Assembly: GCA_014801815.1 (NCBI GenBank)
Contig: JAAVDM010000026.1
Location: 1 to 64,000 of the forward strand
DNA length: 64,000 nt
Origin: Bacteroides sp.
GTDB lineage: Bacteria; Bacteroidota; Bacteroidia; Bacteroidales; Muribaculaceae
Direction: 5' to 3'
This document shows positions 1 to 9,500 of the stretch, in pieces; positions within the stretch are counted from its first letter, which is position 1, and every line of letters starts with the position of its first letter. A program made the position numbers and the translations under genes. The notes below the pieces were generated by a model. It did not search any database and was not told the DNA's origin. It saw only the letters and a program-made list of their open reading frames with translations.

Positions 1-146
1 TCATCACAAAGGATCTTTTGGGCGCTTTTACAAAGATTTCATCGGTCGCGATGCCCGCATCGCTCCCTCTTCAACTTTGTAAAATCATCCCAAAATCTCT
101 CTTTGTGCTAAAATCATTTTAAACTAAACATACTCTAAGACATTTC
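1..146. other. Possible interspersed repeat fragment abutting a truncated gene
   Basis: This stretch has no start codon leading into the next gene. In the frame of the downstream Sel1 gene it reads as a conserved-looking peptide (…LPLQLCKIIPKSLFVLKSF, stop at 120-122), then TKHTLRHF, and at about position 147 it changes into what looks like the body of the Sel1-type protein. I recall very similar translations scattered through Bacteroidales genomes as spurious short hypothetical proteins, which suggests a repeated non-coding segment. That is memory, not a search result. If it is right, the junction near 146/147 is where the repeat replaced the 5' end of the next gene. Confidence 0.3.
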
Positions 147-263
147 ATTTCCAATGGTACCGATTATTCAACAGATGATGTACCTGTTTCGGAGCATGAC
201 AGGTATGTAGCCGATTTAAAGAGAAAAGCAGAAAGGATTGATGCAGCTATTAAAAATTATGCG

Positions 264-1818
264 ATGTCAAAGGCTGAGGACTGTTCATTAATAGTAGCTG
301 CGTATGAGGCCCTTGCATATTCACAGTCAGTCACGACTTCTATTGAAAATGATTTTATACCCGTCAGAGAGGATATGCTTCAAGAGTTGGGTAAGGCTAA
401 TATTGCCGGAGAAGAGGACTTTAATAGTCTTCGCAGCTGGCTTAATTCTTATGAAAGAGCACTGAAAGAAGTGCTTAAAAGCCTTAAATATCGCCAGATT
501 GTTCCTTTTATATCGGAAAAAGAACATACAGACATAATTACCTTTTTAGATGCAGGCGGTTCATTTATCACCGGAATCGACAGGGATTGTATCAACCGTA
601 TGTTTGTTATTACGGATTGGATTATGCAGGTTCACAATCATTTGGCTCATTCAGCAAAAATGGTTATCGTAAATGTAATTCTTGATAAAGAACTTCCTAA
701 CATAGATTTTTTAAAATTGTGGTTTAAATCCGAAGACGAAACTTGTAAAAATAAAAACAGTCCTCAATCCGATAATGAGGAACATATTTCTATAGATTCT
801 CTCTGCGCTACACTTAAGGTCTCTATACCGACTGATGAAGAAGTTGAGACGCTCTATTATCCGGAGTGGTTCCGTTATCGTCTGTGGGAAAAGTTTGAGA
901 ACCTCGAAAAAGACCGGGATTTTGACTATAGCATGGTCGCAACCATACCATTAAAAGAAGAGAATGGAGAACTGACATATTCAAACCCGGAAGATAAAGA
1001 AAAGTTTCTTGTAGAAATACAAGAATATTATCATTTCCTTGAAACCCATCAGCCGAATACAGACTGGGTTAAGATTTTAAATGAGGCTAAGCAAGGTAAC
1101 GGATATGCCAATTCATTAACGGCTGCCCTACATCTGTATCAGAAGCGTTATAACAAGGCTCTTGAGTTTGCCATGAGAGGTGCTCTTGCCGGAGATGATT
1201 ATGGAGTAGTCCTAATCGGTATATTAAAAGATACCGAGCAAGAACGTGATTCGGGACTTACTATCAAACTTTTCAAATTTGCAGCCGCCAGAGGTGAGGT
1301 ACATGCTCTGTATTATCTCGGTCTTAGATATGCTGATGGAAATGGAGTAGAACAAGATTGAAGCAAAAGCCCTCCGTTTCTTTGAAAGAGCTGCTCTTCA
1401 AGGCTATCCTGAAGCCCAGAATAATGCCGGTTATATGTATATTAACGGCAAAGGTACAGAGGTAAATCTGCAAAAAGGATTATACTGGCTAACTAAAGCA
1501 GTCAATAATGGTAATAAAAAGGCTATAAATACTATATGGCAATATTATAAGTGGGCCGGTGATACAGAACAGTATATCAGGGCTATCCAATGGGGAGCTG
1601 CTCATGAAGTTGAAGAGTGCATTGCTGAACTCAACAGACTAAATATGGACAATACACAATCCGGCACTCATGTATCGAACTATGAGGGAGTAGTGGAAAA
1701 TCCCAAACCGGTGTACGATACCGACACCGGACGAGGTATATGTCCTGTCTGCGGTAAACCCATTTCACCTCAGACAACAACCTGTCCTCATTGTAAAGAA
1801 TTTATATGGGAAGAATAA
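264..1818 (+). pseudogene. Sel1-repeat protein with C-terminal zinc ribbon, frameshifted and probably 5'-truncated
   Basis: The first ATG is at 264 and the frame runs 365 codons to a TGA at 1359-1361, ending in a Sel1-type motif (YYLGLRYADGNGVEQD). The repeat resumes in another frame (ALRFFERAALQGYPEAQNNA, then YMYINGKGTE) and stays open to 1818. Two missing bases near 1357-1361 explain the break: 'gattgaagca' where 'gatattgaagca' would restore the frame. The C-terminus carries a CPVCGKP…CPHCK zinc ribbon at about 1741-1797. Upstream of 264 the same frame is open and protein-like from about 147 (STDDVPVSEHDRYVADLKRK) without ATG, GTG or TTG, so the original N-terminus seems lost. Sel1 repeats are alpha/alpha protein-interaction repeats. 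No signal peptide is visible, so a cytoplasmic role is likely. The locus is either a decaying gene or carries a 2-bp assembly error. Confidence 0.7.
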
Positions 1819-1904
1819 TTTAAATGAAGTAGGTATATTGGTAAATTGTCTTCACTCATAATCTGTAGTAGTGTTTCACAGATTATGGCGATAGAGACGA
1901 TTAT

Positions 1905-1948
1905 AAGTATGACCGCACACTTGCCTCTTCAAGTGTGCGGTCATACTT
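1905..1948. terminator. Bidirectional hairpin terminator
   Basis: Perfect 18-bp inverted repeat: left arm 1905-1922, loop 1923-1930, right arm 1931-1948, followed by T-rich sequence on the + strand and by A/T-rich sequence on the other side. It lies between the convergent Sel1 gene (ends 1818) and MATE gene (ends 1991) and can serve both. Confidence 0.8.
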
Positions 1949-1990
1949 TATTTGAGGTAAGGGTTGTGGTATGACGGTGGGGAATGGGTA

Positions 1991-3397
1991 TTAGGAAGGT
2001 AATTTCCCTTTGAGCCAGCGGCCGGAGATGAGTCTCCAGAGGAAGAAGATACCACGGAGGGTCAGTTCGATGGCCATGGCTGTCCATACACCCGCGAGGC
2101 CCATTGTGGGGGCGAACCATGCGGCGAGAGGGAGTCTGATGAGCCAGATGCTTCCGAAGTTGAGACATGCCGGTATTACAGTGTCACCTACACCGATCAT
2201 CACACCGTAAGCTACGATAGAGGCGGCAAACATCGGTTCGGCAAAAGCTTCGATACGGAGGGCATGTGCTCCGAGGTCGACAATGTCGCGAACAGGCGAC
2301 ATGAGTTCCATCATCCAAGGGGCACCGAAATACATCAGTACACCCATCAGGGTCATCACCACCATTCCGGCTCCGGTAGTTATATAACCGAAGCGTTTGG
2401 CCAAATCGAGGCGTCGGGCTCCGAAACTTTGGCCGATAAGTGTCGTTGCAGCATCACCTATACCGTAGCCCGGCATATAGCAGATACTTTCGGCGGTGAC
2501 AGCAAAGGCGTTGGCTGCGATAGCCATAACTCCGAGGGGTGCTACAATGACGGTGATAGCTATCTGGGCACCGCAGATGACGGCATGTTCGAGCGTCATC
2601 GGGGCGGAAATTTTCAGGGCTTTATGAAGCACGTCACGTCGTAGACGATAGGAACCCGGAATTTTGAAGATGGTCATCTCCGGTTGACGTAGACATAGAT
2701 AGCCCATCATCGAACAGGCAGTGACAATCTCGGCTGCCACAGTGCCGAGGGCAGCTCCGAGCACTCCGAGTCCTGCTCCCGGCAGCCGGATATGCAGCCC
2801 TATTATGCTGACATCTCGCGAAGGGAAGATAAGCAGACAGTTGAAGATAACGTCCAGTATACACATCATGACGTTCAAGCCTCCGGCCACTTTCATATTG
2901 CCGACACAACGTAACATACCTCCGCCGAGGTAATTCATGGTCAGCAACGGTAGAGCGAGTACGAAAACGAGAAAGTAGACTGACGCTTTGGGACACACTG
3001 TCTCCGTACCTCCAAGCCAATGAGGAAGTGGCCAGGCTATTGCAGCACCTATTGCAGCAATAATGACACTGAAGATAAGACATCCTGTGATAGACTGACG
3101 CAGAATGTCGCGTGCCCGTTCATAGTCGGCTGCACCTACGCTGTGGGCAACCTGTACCGAGAAGCCTACTGTCACTGCCGAGCAGATACCCCAGAAGAGC
3201 CAAAGTGAAGTCGAGACCAGACCTACGGCAGCTGAGTCGTCAGCACCGAGATGACCTACCATCGAGGCATCAATATACTGCATCATTATACTCGATAGTT
3301 GTGCCATCATGGCCGGCCATGATAACGAGGCAGTAAGGCGAAGCAGCTCTCCTGTAGACAGGCGACGCCCCGAGCGTATGACTGTAATGTCGGCCAT
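1991..3397 (-). CDS. MATE family multidrug/toxin efflux transporter
   Basis: A 468-aa polytopic inner-membrane protein with about 12 hydrophobic segments. The N-terminal half has the MATE signatures of the first segments (LSWPAMMAQLSSIMMQYIDA, then MVGHLGADDSAAVGLVST), and an equivalent block recurs in the C-terminal half, as expected for the pseudo-twofold MATE fold. MATE proteins export cationic drugs or metabolites using Na+ or H+ gradients; the substrate cannot be read from sequence. It is the last gene of a three-gene operon. Its ATG overlaps the TAA of the upstream aminotransferase gene by one base (TAATG), so translation is probably coupled. The coupling suggests export of something linked to the MalY/PatB-type lyase, but that is inference. 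Confidence 0.9.
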   Translation of the reverse strand: MADITVIRSGRRLSTGELLRLTASLSWPAMMAQLSSIMMQYIDASMVGHLGADDSAAVGLVSTSLWLFWGICSAVTVGFSVQVAHSVGAADYERARDILRQSITGCLIFSVIIAAIGAAIAWPLPHWLGGTETVCPKASVYFLVFVLALPLLTMNYLGGGMLRCVGNMKVAGGLNVMMCILDVIFNCLLIFPSRDVSIIGLHIRLPGAGLGVLGAALGTVAAEIVTACSMMGYLCLRQPEMTIFKIPGSYRLRRDVLHKALKISAPMTLEHAVICGAQIAITVIVAPLGVMAIAANAFAVTAESICYMPGYGIGDAATTLIGQSFGARRLDLAKRFGYITTGAGMVVMTLMGVLMYFGAPWMMELMSPVRDIVDLGAHALRIEAFAEPMFAASIVAYGVMIGVGDTVIPACLNFGSIWLIRLPLAAWFAPTMGLAGVWTAMAIELTLRGIFFLWRLISGRWLKGKLPS

Positions 3398-4539
3398 TAG
3401 AAGGATAGGGCGGCGTCGATGCGTCTCAGAGCTTCGGCGAGGAGCTCTCGGCTACATGCTATATTGATTCGTAGATAGCCGTCACGACCGTACATAGTGC
3501 CTGAATTGAGCCATACGCTTGCACGGTCAAGCAGTTCTTCCTCAAGACGGTCTGCACTCTCGTGAAGCTCCGAAATATCAATCCACGGCAGATAAGTAGC
3601 TTCGAGCACACTCACCGGACACTGCGGGAAGCGTCTACGCATGAAGTCGATGAGATATTCATAGTTTGACCAAATCTGTTCTCTTACTTCGGTAAGCCAC
3701 TTCTCTCCCTCCTCGGTGTAAGCTGCTTTGAGAGCTTCGACACCGAAAGGGTTGACATCGCAGACTTCGTTAATGTTGATTGCACGGTCAATCAGGTCAC
3801 GTGTCTCACGGCCGGGACAGACAATGTTGGCTATCTGGAGACCGGCTGTGTTGAAAGACTTCGAGGGCGAAAGACATACTATAGCCGTCGGGTCGACTTT
3901 TCCGTATGGATTATATTGCGTGCCGGGGGCGGTAAGCTCGCAGTGGATTTCGTCGCTGACAACCCTGACTCCGTTGGCTGCACATATAGCAGAGAGACGT
4001 TCCAGCTCATCGTGGCGCCACAGACGTCCGGCCGGATTGTGAGGATTGCAGAGTAGGAGCATGGTATTGGAGGGGTCTTGTGCTACCTGCTCGAGTTGTT
4101 CTAAATCCATTTCGTATGTGAATCGTCCATCAGGCAGATCGATACGCCTGAGCGGATTTTCGACTACACGACAGTCATTGTTACGAATCGACGAGAAGAA
4201 ACAGTTGTAGACCGGTGTCTGTACTATCACTCCCTCGCCGGGACGGACGAGTGCTTTGATGATAGCCGAGAGGGCAGGTACCACACCTGAAGTGTAAATG
4301 ACCTGCTCATGCCTGAAGTAATAATCGTGACGTGTGGCAAACCAATTGATAAGAGCATCGTAATAGGCATCGGTAACGAGAGTATATCCGAATACGCCGT
4401 GAGCTACTCTCCGTTGCAGAGCCTCGATAATGCATGGTGCCGTGGCGAAATCCATATCCGCCACCCAAAGAGGGAGTGTATCGGGACGAGAATCCCATTT
4501 ATATGAGCCTGTATTGACTCTTGAAGGTGTCTGAAGCAT
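3397..4539 (-). CDS. patB: MalY/PatB-type PLP-dependent C-S lyase (cystathionine beta-lyase family)
   Basis: A 380-aa fold-type I aminotransferase-like enzyme, normal length for MalY/PatB. PLP-site residues are visible: N165 in CNPHNPAG, D196 in SDEIHCEL, and the Schiff-base lysine K227 in SPSKSFN. The N-terminal KWD…PLWVADMDF block is typical of the subfamily, which cleaves cystathionine or cysteine conjugates to a thiol, pyruvate and ammonia. No signal peptide, so cytoplasmic. It is the middle gene of the DUF3737-patB-MATE operon, with TAATG overlaps on both sides. The exact substrate is not determinable; annotation as a generic class I/II aminotransferase would be the alternative. Confidence 0.88.
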   Translation of the reverse strand: MLQTPSRVNTGSYKWDSRPDTLPLWVADMDFATAPCIIEALQRRVAHGVFGYTLVTDAYYDALINWFATRHDYYFRHEQVIYTSGVVPALSAIIKALVRPGEGVIVQTPVYNCFFSSIRNNDCRVVENPLRRIDLPDGRFTYEMDLEQLEQVAQDPSNTMLLLCNPHNPAGRLWRHDELERLSAICAANGVRVVSDEIHCELTAPGTQYNPYGKVDPTAIVCLSPSKSFNTAGLQIANIVCPGRETRDLIDRAININEVCDVNPFGVEALKAAYTEEGEKWLTEVREQIWSNYEYLIDFMRRRFPQCPVSVLEATYLPWIDISELHESADRLEEELLDRASVWLNSGTMYGRDGYLRINIACSRELLAEALRRIDAALSF

Positions 4540-5390
4540 TATTGTACTGTTATCTTACAGTCGGCAGGTGCGAGAATGTTCTCATCTTTGATAATCTTAC
4601 ATTCAGAAGGTAGGGTTATCGAGCCGCTGCGGGGATTCTTGATTGAGACAGGTGATGACTTGAGGGTAGCTCTCAATGTGGAGTCCTCGAAAGCAAGATC
4701 AGCTTCAGGACCGAAAGTACAGTCTTCGAGTATGAGGTCATGACAATAGCAGAGAGGCTGTGTGCCGTCAATGTGACAACGCACCAAATGGAGACGATGT
4801 GAATGCCAGCCAAGATATTCACCTATGAGCTTCGAATCGTATACAGTCACATCTTCGGTATTCCAGAATGCATCTTTCGAGTCGATTTCGGCGTTGCGAA
4901 TAACTGCATTCTTACAATATTGAAAAGAATAATTACCCTGTTGGTGATAGCGGTCTATGTCAATGTCAGCGCAGTGCATGAAAAGATAGTCGGCTTTACG
5001 TATGTCGCAGTCACGTATACGTATGTCGCGGCAGTGCCATAGAGTTTCGGCTGCATCGGGAATATTGACTCTCTCAAGGTCGACACCGTCCATTTCACGG
5101 AACATTTTCGGAGCATCTACTTGAGTGTCGCGCATCTTCAAAGCTGACGAATACCATAGGGCTGCGCGTGCGCCTTCAGTGAATAGGCAGTCGGTTATCT
5201 CGAAGCCCTTTACATGCCAGAAAGGATATTTTCCCTCGAAACGGCAATGACGGGCTACGATGTCGGAGCAACATTTGAGAGCTGATTCACCGGCATGGAT
5301 GGTCACATGGTCGAGTAAAAGATTATGTGAGGCAAAGAGCGGACGCTCGCCGCCAAATTCTGCATTTTTGATTTCTTTTGTGGTTTCCAT
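4539..5390 (-). CDS. DUF3737 family right-handed beta-helix protein
   Basis: A 283-aa protein built from short repeats of alternating hydrophobic and charged residues (…CKNAVIRNAEIDSKDAFWNT…, …LHLVRCHIDG…, …HDLILEDCTFG), which is the appearance of a right-handed parallel beta-helix and matches the DUF3737 family as I know it. No signal peptide or membrane segment, so probably cytoplasmic. Function is unknown. It is the first gene of the operon with the MalY/PatB lyase and MATE transporter, and its stop overlaps the next start by one base. A promoter-like element lies about 35 nt upstream. Such beta-helix folds often act on or bind glycans, but nothing here shows a catalytic site. Confidence 0.8.
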   Translation of the reverse strand: METTKEIKNAEFGGERPLFASHNLLLDHVTIHAGESALKCCSDIVARHCRFEGKYPFWHVKGFEITDCLFTEGARAALWYSSALKMRDTQVDAPKMFREMDGVDLERVNIPDAAETLWHCRDIRIRDCDIRKADYLFMHCADIDIDRYHQQGNYSFQYCKNAVIRNAEIDSKDAFWNTEDVTVYDSKLIGEYLGWHSHRLHLVRCHIDGTQPLCYCHDLILEDCTFGPEADLAFEDSTLRATLKSSPVSIKNPRSGSITLPSECKIIKDENILAPADCKITVQ

Positions 5391-5423
5391 ATTCTATAGT
5401 GATTTAAGCTTAGAATTAAAATA

Positions 5424-5431
5424 CAAAATTA
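5424..5431 (-). promoter_or_regulatory. Bacteroidota -7 element for the DUF3737-patB-MATE operon
   Basis: TAATTTTG on the minus strand matches TAnnTTTG and sits 34 nt upstream of the DUF3737 start codon. No clear TTTG -33 element is present at the usual 19-21 nt distance, so the call rests on the -7 box and position. Confidence 0.45.
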
Positions 5432-5836
5432 CATTATATTTTCTTTTGGTACTTACCTTAAAAAACAAAAAAAGTGCCAATATCACGGTACTTTTTATCT
5501 TCGACCACAAATATTTCTTTTATATAAAATATGTAAGATTGCTTTGTAACTATTGCCAAAAATCCTTTTTAAGATAGATTTGATGTATTTTATTGCTCTA
5601 TATAGAAGGAAGACGGCTGTATTTCCATTCGTAATCCGTAAAAGGTTAAGATAGTAATACTTAGTTAGATTTATTTATGCAAACCGAATATCATTATTAT
5701 TGATAAATTTATTTGTTTACTTATGAAGGTATTTTGGTATATAGGAATAGAAAAGTATCTATAGTAATAGGCTAAGATATAATGATGTAAGAAGTCGAGT
5801 TAAGTACTTTTTGATAATCAATAGATTTGTTATAAT
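5432..5836. other. AT-rich intergenic region between divergent operons
   Basis: No ORF with coding character. It separates the leftward DUF3737 operon from the rightward TPR-CHAT-sigma operon and must hold the promoter of the latter. Imperfect candidates are TAGATTTG at 5822-5829, which would leave almost no leader before the ATG at 5837, and a spacing variant TACTTTTTG near 5804-5812. A small imperfect hairpin (5471-5478 with 5487-5494) is present but has no obvious partner gene. Confidence 0.5.
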
Positions 5837-6301
5837 ATGACATCTTATATTTGGAGAATACTGCTTCTGTTGGCGGTGCTTATGCCGTTCATGGCGACAG
5901 CAAAAACAGAGAAAAAGGTAAAGGAACCGGATACGTATGCATATACACGCGGCGTGGAAGCTTATGGTGCAGAGAAGTATCAGGATGCGATGGATTGGTT
6001 CAACCGTGAGATTTCCGAACATCCGGATAATGGCTATGCATATTTTTATATATCAGCCATGTATTTTGGAGATCAGGAAGTTGACAGAGCATTATCGGCA
6101 ATAAATGAAGCTATAAAACGTCTGCCTAAAAAGGATAAGGAATGGAGTTCGGCGGCCTTAGCTCACCGAGGAAATATTCATGCGGCTATGGGAGACACTG
6201 TCAGTACTCTCCTCGGACAGTCTGTACTCGGACGGCTGGGTAAAATTGAAATCGATAACCCGGAAATGAAACTTATAATCACTCACAGAATAAAAAAATA
6301 A
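5837..6301 (+). CDS. Exported short TPR protein
   Basis: A 154-aa protein with an N-terminal signal peptide (ILLLLAVLMPFMATA, cleavage probably near residue 22) followed by two tetratricopeptide units (TRGVEAYGAEKYQDAMDWFN; GYAYFYISAMYFGDQEVDRA) and a further partial one (HRGNIHAAMGDT). After residue about 125 the TPR pattern stops and a short charged tail follows. The Bacteroidales homologues I recall are much longer, so this may be a naturally short member or the shortened remnant of one. It opens the operon that continues with a 51-aa protein and the TPR-CHAT protein. Likely periplasmic; a protein-protein interaction role is inferred from the fold only. Confidence 0.75.
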   Translation: MTSYIWRILLLLAVLMPFMATAKTEKKVKEPDTYAYTRGVEAYGAEKYQDAMDWFNREISEHPDNGYAYFYISAMYFGDQEVDRALSAINEAIKRLPKKDKEWSSAALAHRGNIHAAMGDTVSTLLGQSVLGRLGKIEIDNPEMKLIITHRIKK

Positions 6302-6309
6302 CTTTTGCG

Positions 6310-6465
6310 ATGAAAATACCCGGTCTTTCATTCTCATGGAAACGTGCCTTAGGCGTAACTCAGGCAAAACAGCAGATTGCCCGTAAAACGGGTATTCCTA
6401 CTTCAAAAGCCGGTCTTGAACGCAAAATCGGCAGAACAATCATTAAGTCAATTCTCGGCAAATAA
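6310..6465 (+). CDS. Small basic protein of unknown function (51 aa)
   Basis: ATG at 6310, TAA at 6463-6465. The product begins MKIPGLSFSWKRALG and ends IGRTIIKSILGK, with many Lys/Arg and no signal peptide. I recall similar short proteins (MKIPG.SFSWKRALG…, …ARKTGIP…KAG..RKIG) as conserved small ORFs in Bacteroidales, so I regard this as a real gene, although I know no function. It begins 8 nt after the TPR stop and ends 40 nt before the start chosen for the CHAT gene, so it fits the operon. A longer reading of the CHAT ORF from 6377 would overlap it, one reason to prefer the downstream CHAT start. DNA- or RNA-binding is possible from the charge but unproven. Confidence 0.6.
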   Translation: MKIPGLSFSWKRALGVTQAKQQIARKTGIPTSKAGLERKIGRTIIKSILGK

Positions 6466-6505
6466 TCGTATTGAGTCATTCACAGTCCGGTTTATAGTTA
6501 AAATA

Positions 6506-9500
6506 ATGATTTCCTTACCTGTGGTGTCTGTTTTTCGCAGGATATTGTTTACCGCAATACTCGTTATCGGGTGTTGCGGTAACGGGTATCCGGTAACATC
6601 TTTCAGTTTAGGCTCATCATACAGATTTAATCGTGATGACATACCTGATATTGATGTATCGCACATTTTCGATATTCATAATATGGCGGTAGCGGAGGAA
6701 GATATGTCACTTATAGAGCGCAGACTCTCGAAGCAGGAGCAGATTGTGATGCCTATCCTGATAGGCTTTTCATTGATGGCTTACTTCAAAGAATCAATTT
6801 TAGAAAATTCCGTAGCATATCTTGCAGTTAAAGAAGGTGTCAGTAAGATTGAGCAGAGTATAAGTTATATCGAGGGGCTTAATATTCGCCCCTTGCTTTA
6901 TCTTAACACTAAAGACAGGGGTATTATACCGGCTAAGTTCTATCTTGCGCTTGCATACGAAAGGGCGTTAAGATTTGAGGCGGCAGATTCTGTATATATT
7001 GATATGGTTAAAGATATACGACAGGATTTCGGTACGGATTCGGAAGAATTTGTGTTCTTTACGGCCCAAGCCGCTGCAGAAATCTGTCAGAGATTTAAAA
7101 ATTACTCTAAGGCACTCGAAATCATGGCTCCGGCTGCCGAAGCTGCTTTACACTCCTGTAAAGTCTCTTCTTCCACAGCTGTTGAGTTTTTAATATCCTA
7201 TGCTCAGAAAAATCAGCGTGCCGGCCGACATGAACAGGCTGTCCGATATACTTCTGAAGCTCTCAAACGTGCGGAGACTCGTGAGGAATTGTTCAGAGCA
7301 AACAAATTGTCAGGTGAACTGGCTATGGCCTCCGGAGATTATGACAGTGCGAAAAACTATCTGAATACTGCCGGCTCCTACAGCACGTGTCTGTCTGATT
7401 ACCTGGCAGCCGGATATAATTTTGTCGAATTACTTAGAATCACCGGATATCAGGATGATGCGTTAGCTTGTTTAGAAGAGTTTGCGAAGTATATAGACGA
7501 ACCTGAACTCGATGAAGAAGATAAGTTTTACTATTACGAAAATCTGGGGGTGGCAGCTACATTTGTTGATCCGCACAAGTCAGCTTATGCTTTCCGTGAA
7601 GCTGAGAAATATATAGATTATGTAGGCAAAGATCACTTGATACACCATATTATAAATTCACAGATTTATCCTGAAGATGATAACTCTTTTGTGTTGATAT
7701 CAGCTCTTGACAGGATTGAGTTCTGTTATACAAAATTTATCAAGGATGATCCTCGTCTTCTGACAGAAATACTTTATCTTGCCGGGCATTATAATCTAAA
7801 AATCCGTGATTATGGGAAAGCTACAGATTTCCTTGTAGCCGCCTACGGCAATACTCTCGGTTATTCCGGTGCTGATCCTTTTACTGACAGAATCCTTAAT
7901 GACTTGGCTAAACTATATAAAACACAAGGTCATGATGAATTATGGGGAGTCACGGTAGAGTCCATGCTGAGAAACACTTCAATGCTGGAGGAAAATTCAT
8001 ACAGACGTCTTAATGCATTGTCTTCGGCCTTAGATTATACGCTTACCACAGACAACCTGCAGGAGACGGAAGAACTACTGACCGAGTATCAGACGTATCG
8101 CCCTGAGAATTTCGATACCCGGTGTTATCAGATAAGATTATCCATAAAGAAGGGTGATTATGACACCGCTGAAAAACTTTTGACTCAGCTTGATTCAACC
8201 GTACAAAGCGATGATCCGTCTACCAGTCCTCTCTGGAATGAATTGTACACCGAGATGAAGCATCGTGATGTGGCTATCTATGCCAAACGTCTCTTTGAGG
8301 AATATCGAGATGACCTGCTTGCTCAGCTACTATTTATGAACTCATGGGAAAGACGTAATCTGAATGAAGAGCTTCTTCACCGCCGCAATAAAGCGATTTC
8401 TCTTATAGAAGTAACCGACGATATGGCGGAAGTAGCGATGAACTATTCATTGCTTATAAAGGGTCTGCTTTTCAGGACACAGAACAATATTTCAGCTTAT
8501 CTGTCCGAAAAATCTGAGGCTAAGAAAGACTATGACATTATTAAAAATCTGCGTAGAGAGCTTAACCGAGCTGAAATACAAGGTAATGATTTACTAAGTC
8601 GACAACTTCGAGATGAGATTGGTTCTCGTGAACGATATATCATAAGTGATTTTGTTGATTCTGACAGATTCAGGGAGGAATTGCTTATTAATTCAACTAC
8701 TGCATTGAAGAATACTGTCCGGCCGGGAGAAGTATATGTTGACTTAGTTGAGTTTGATAAAGGTAGCGTGTCTTATTATGGTGCTTTTGTTCTTGATGGG
8801 ACTTCAAAAGAAATCAGTTTTGTACCTATAGGTGACTCTGCTAAGGTAACAGATATGCCTGCCGGTATATGGTCAACTCTCGCATCTTTTCTGACAGATG
8901 CTACCGATGTGTATTTCTGTCCTGATGCTGCTATCGCTGAAGAGCCTTTGGAATATATGAGAGATGAGAACCATATTCCTTATTCCGAGAGATACCGATT
9001 ACACAGAGTCTTCAATCTATGTGATATTAAGCCTTCTGTCGGTATAGGTGATAAGATAGGGATTATTGGTGTTTCTGATTACAACTCTCCGCTTGGAGAG
9101 GGTGAGAGTGTGGAACGCGGTGCATGGACGGATATTCCGAATGTAAAATATGAAGTTCAGCTTATTGAGCAGGCATTAGATGATTATAAGCCTGAAATTT
9201 TATTTAATGATAAAGCTACGGAAGCAGCTGTAAAAGAATTGTCAGGTAAAGATCTGACAACTCTTCATATATCTGCTCACGGTTTTTACAGAAACGCAGA
9301 GATGTTAAATTCTGCGGCAGAAGACCCGAAAAGTCATGACTATAATATTGCCCGACGTTTTCTTATGTCAGGCAAAGATCAGATTTCCGCTCTTGTCCTG
9401 CGCAGGGGTAATCTTTTATGGAATACCGGACAGTTGTCGGATGATGAAGATGACTTACTGACTGCGGAGGAGATTGAACTGATGAATTTCCCGGAACTGA

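Noticed and set aside
1357..1361. Programmed ribosomal frameshift in the Sel1 gene
   Set aside because: No slippery heptamer or downstream structure is evident; a simple 2-bp loss explains the break.
3805..3816. tcacgtgtctca as a parS-like site
   Set aside because: It is inside the PatB coding sequence, is not a 16-bp palindrome and is far from parAB; no parS was found in the window.
4307..4506. Open reading frames antisense to the PatB gene and similar ones throughout
   Set aside because: They lie wholly within well-supported genes, lack domain character and are the usual consequence of codon bias on the opposite strand.
5471..5494. Small imperfect hairpin with A/T flanks resembling a terminator
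   Set aside because: It lies in a divergent intergenic region with no gene ending at it, and has only 8 bp with a wobble.
6377..6505. N-terminal extension of the TPR-CHAT protein from ATG 6377
   Set aside because: It overlaps the 51-aa gene and would bury the export signal behind 43 residues; ATG 6506 gives a proper signal at the N-terminus.
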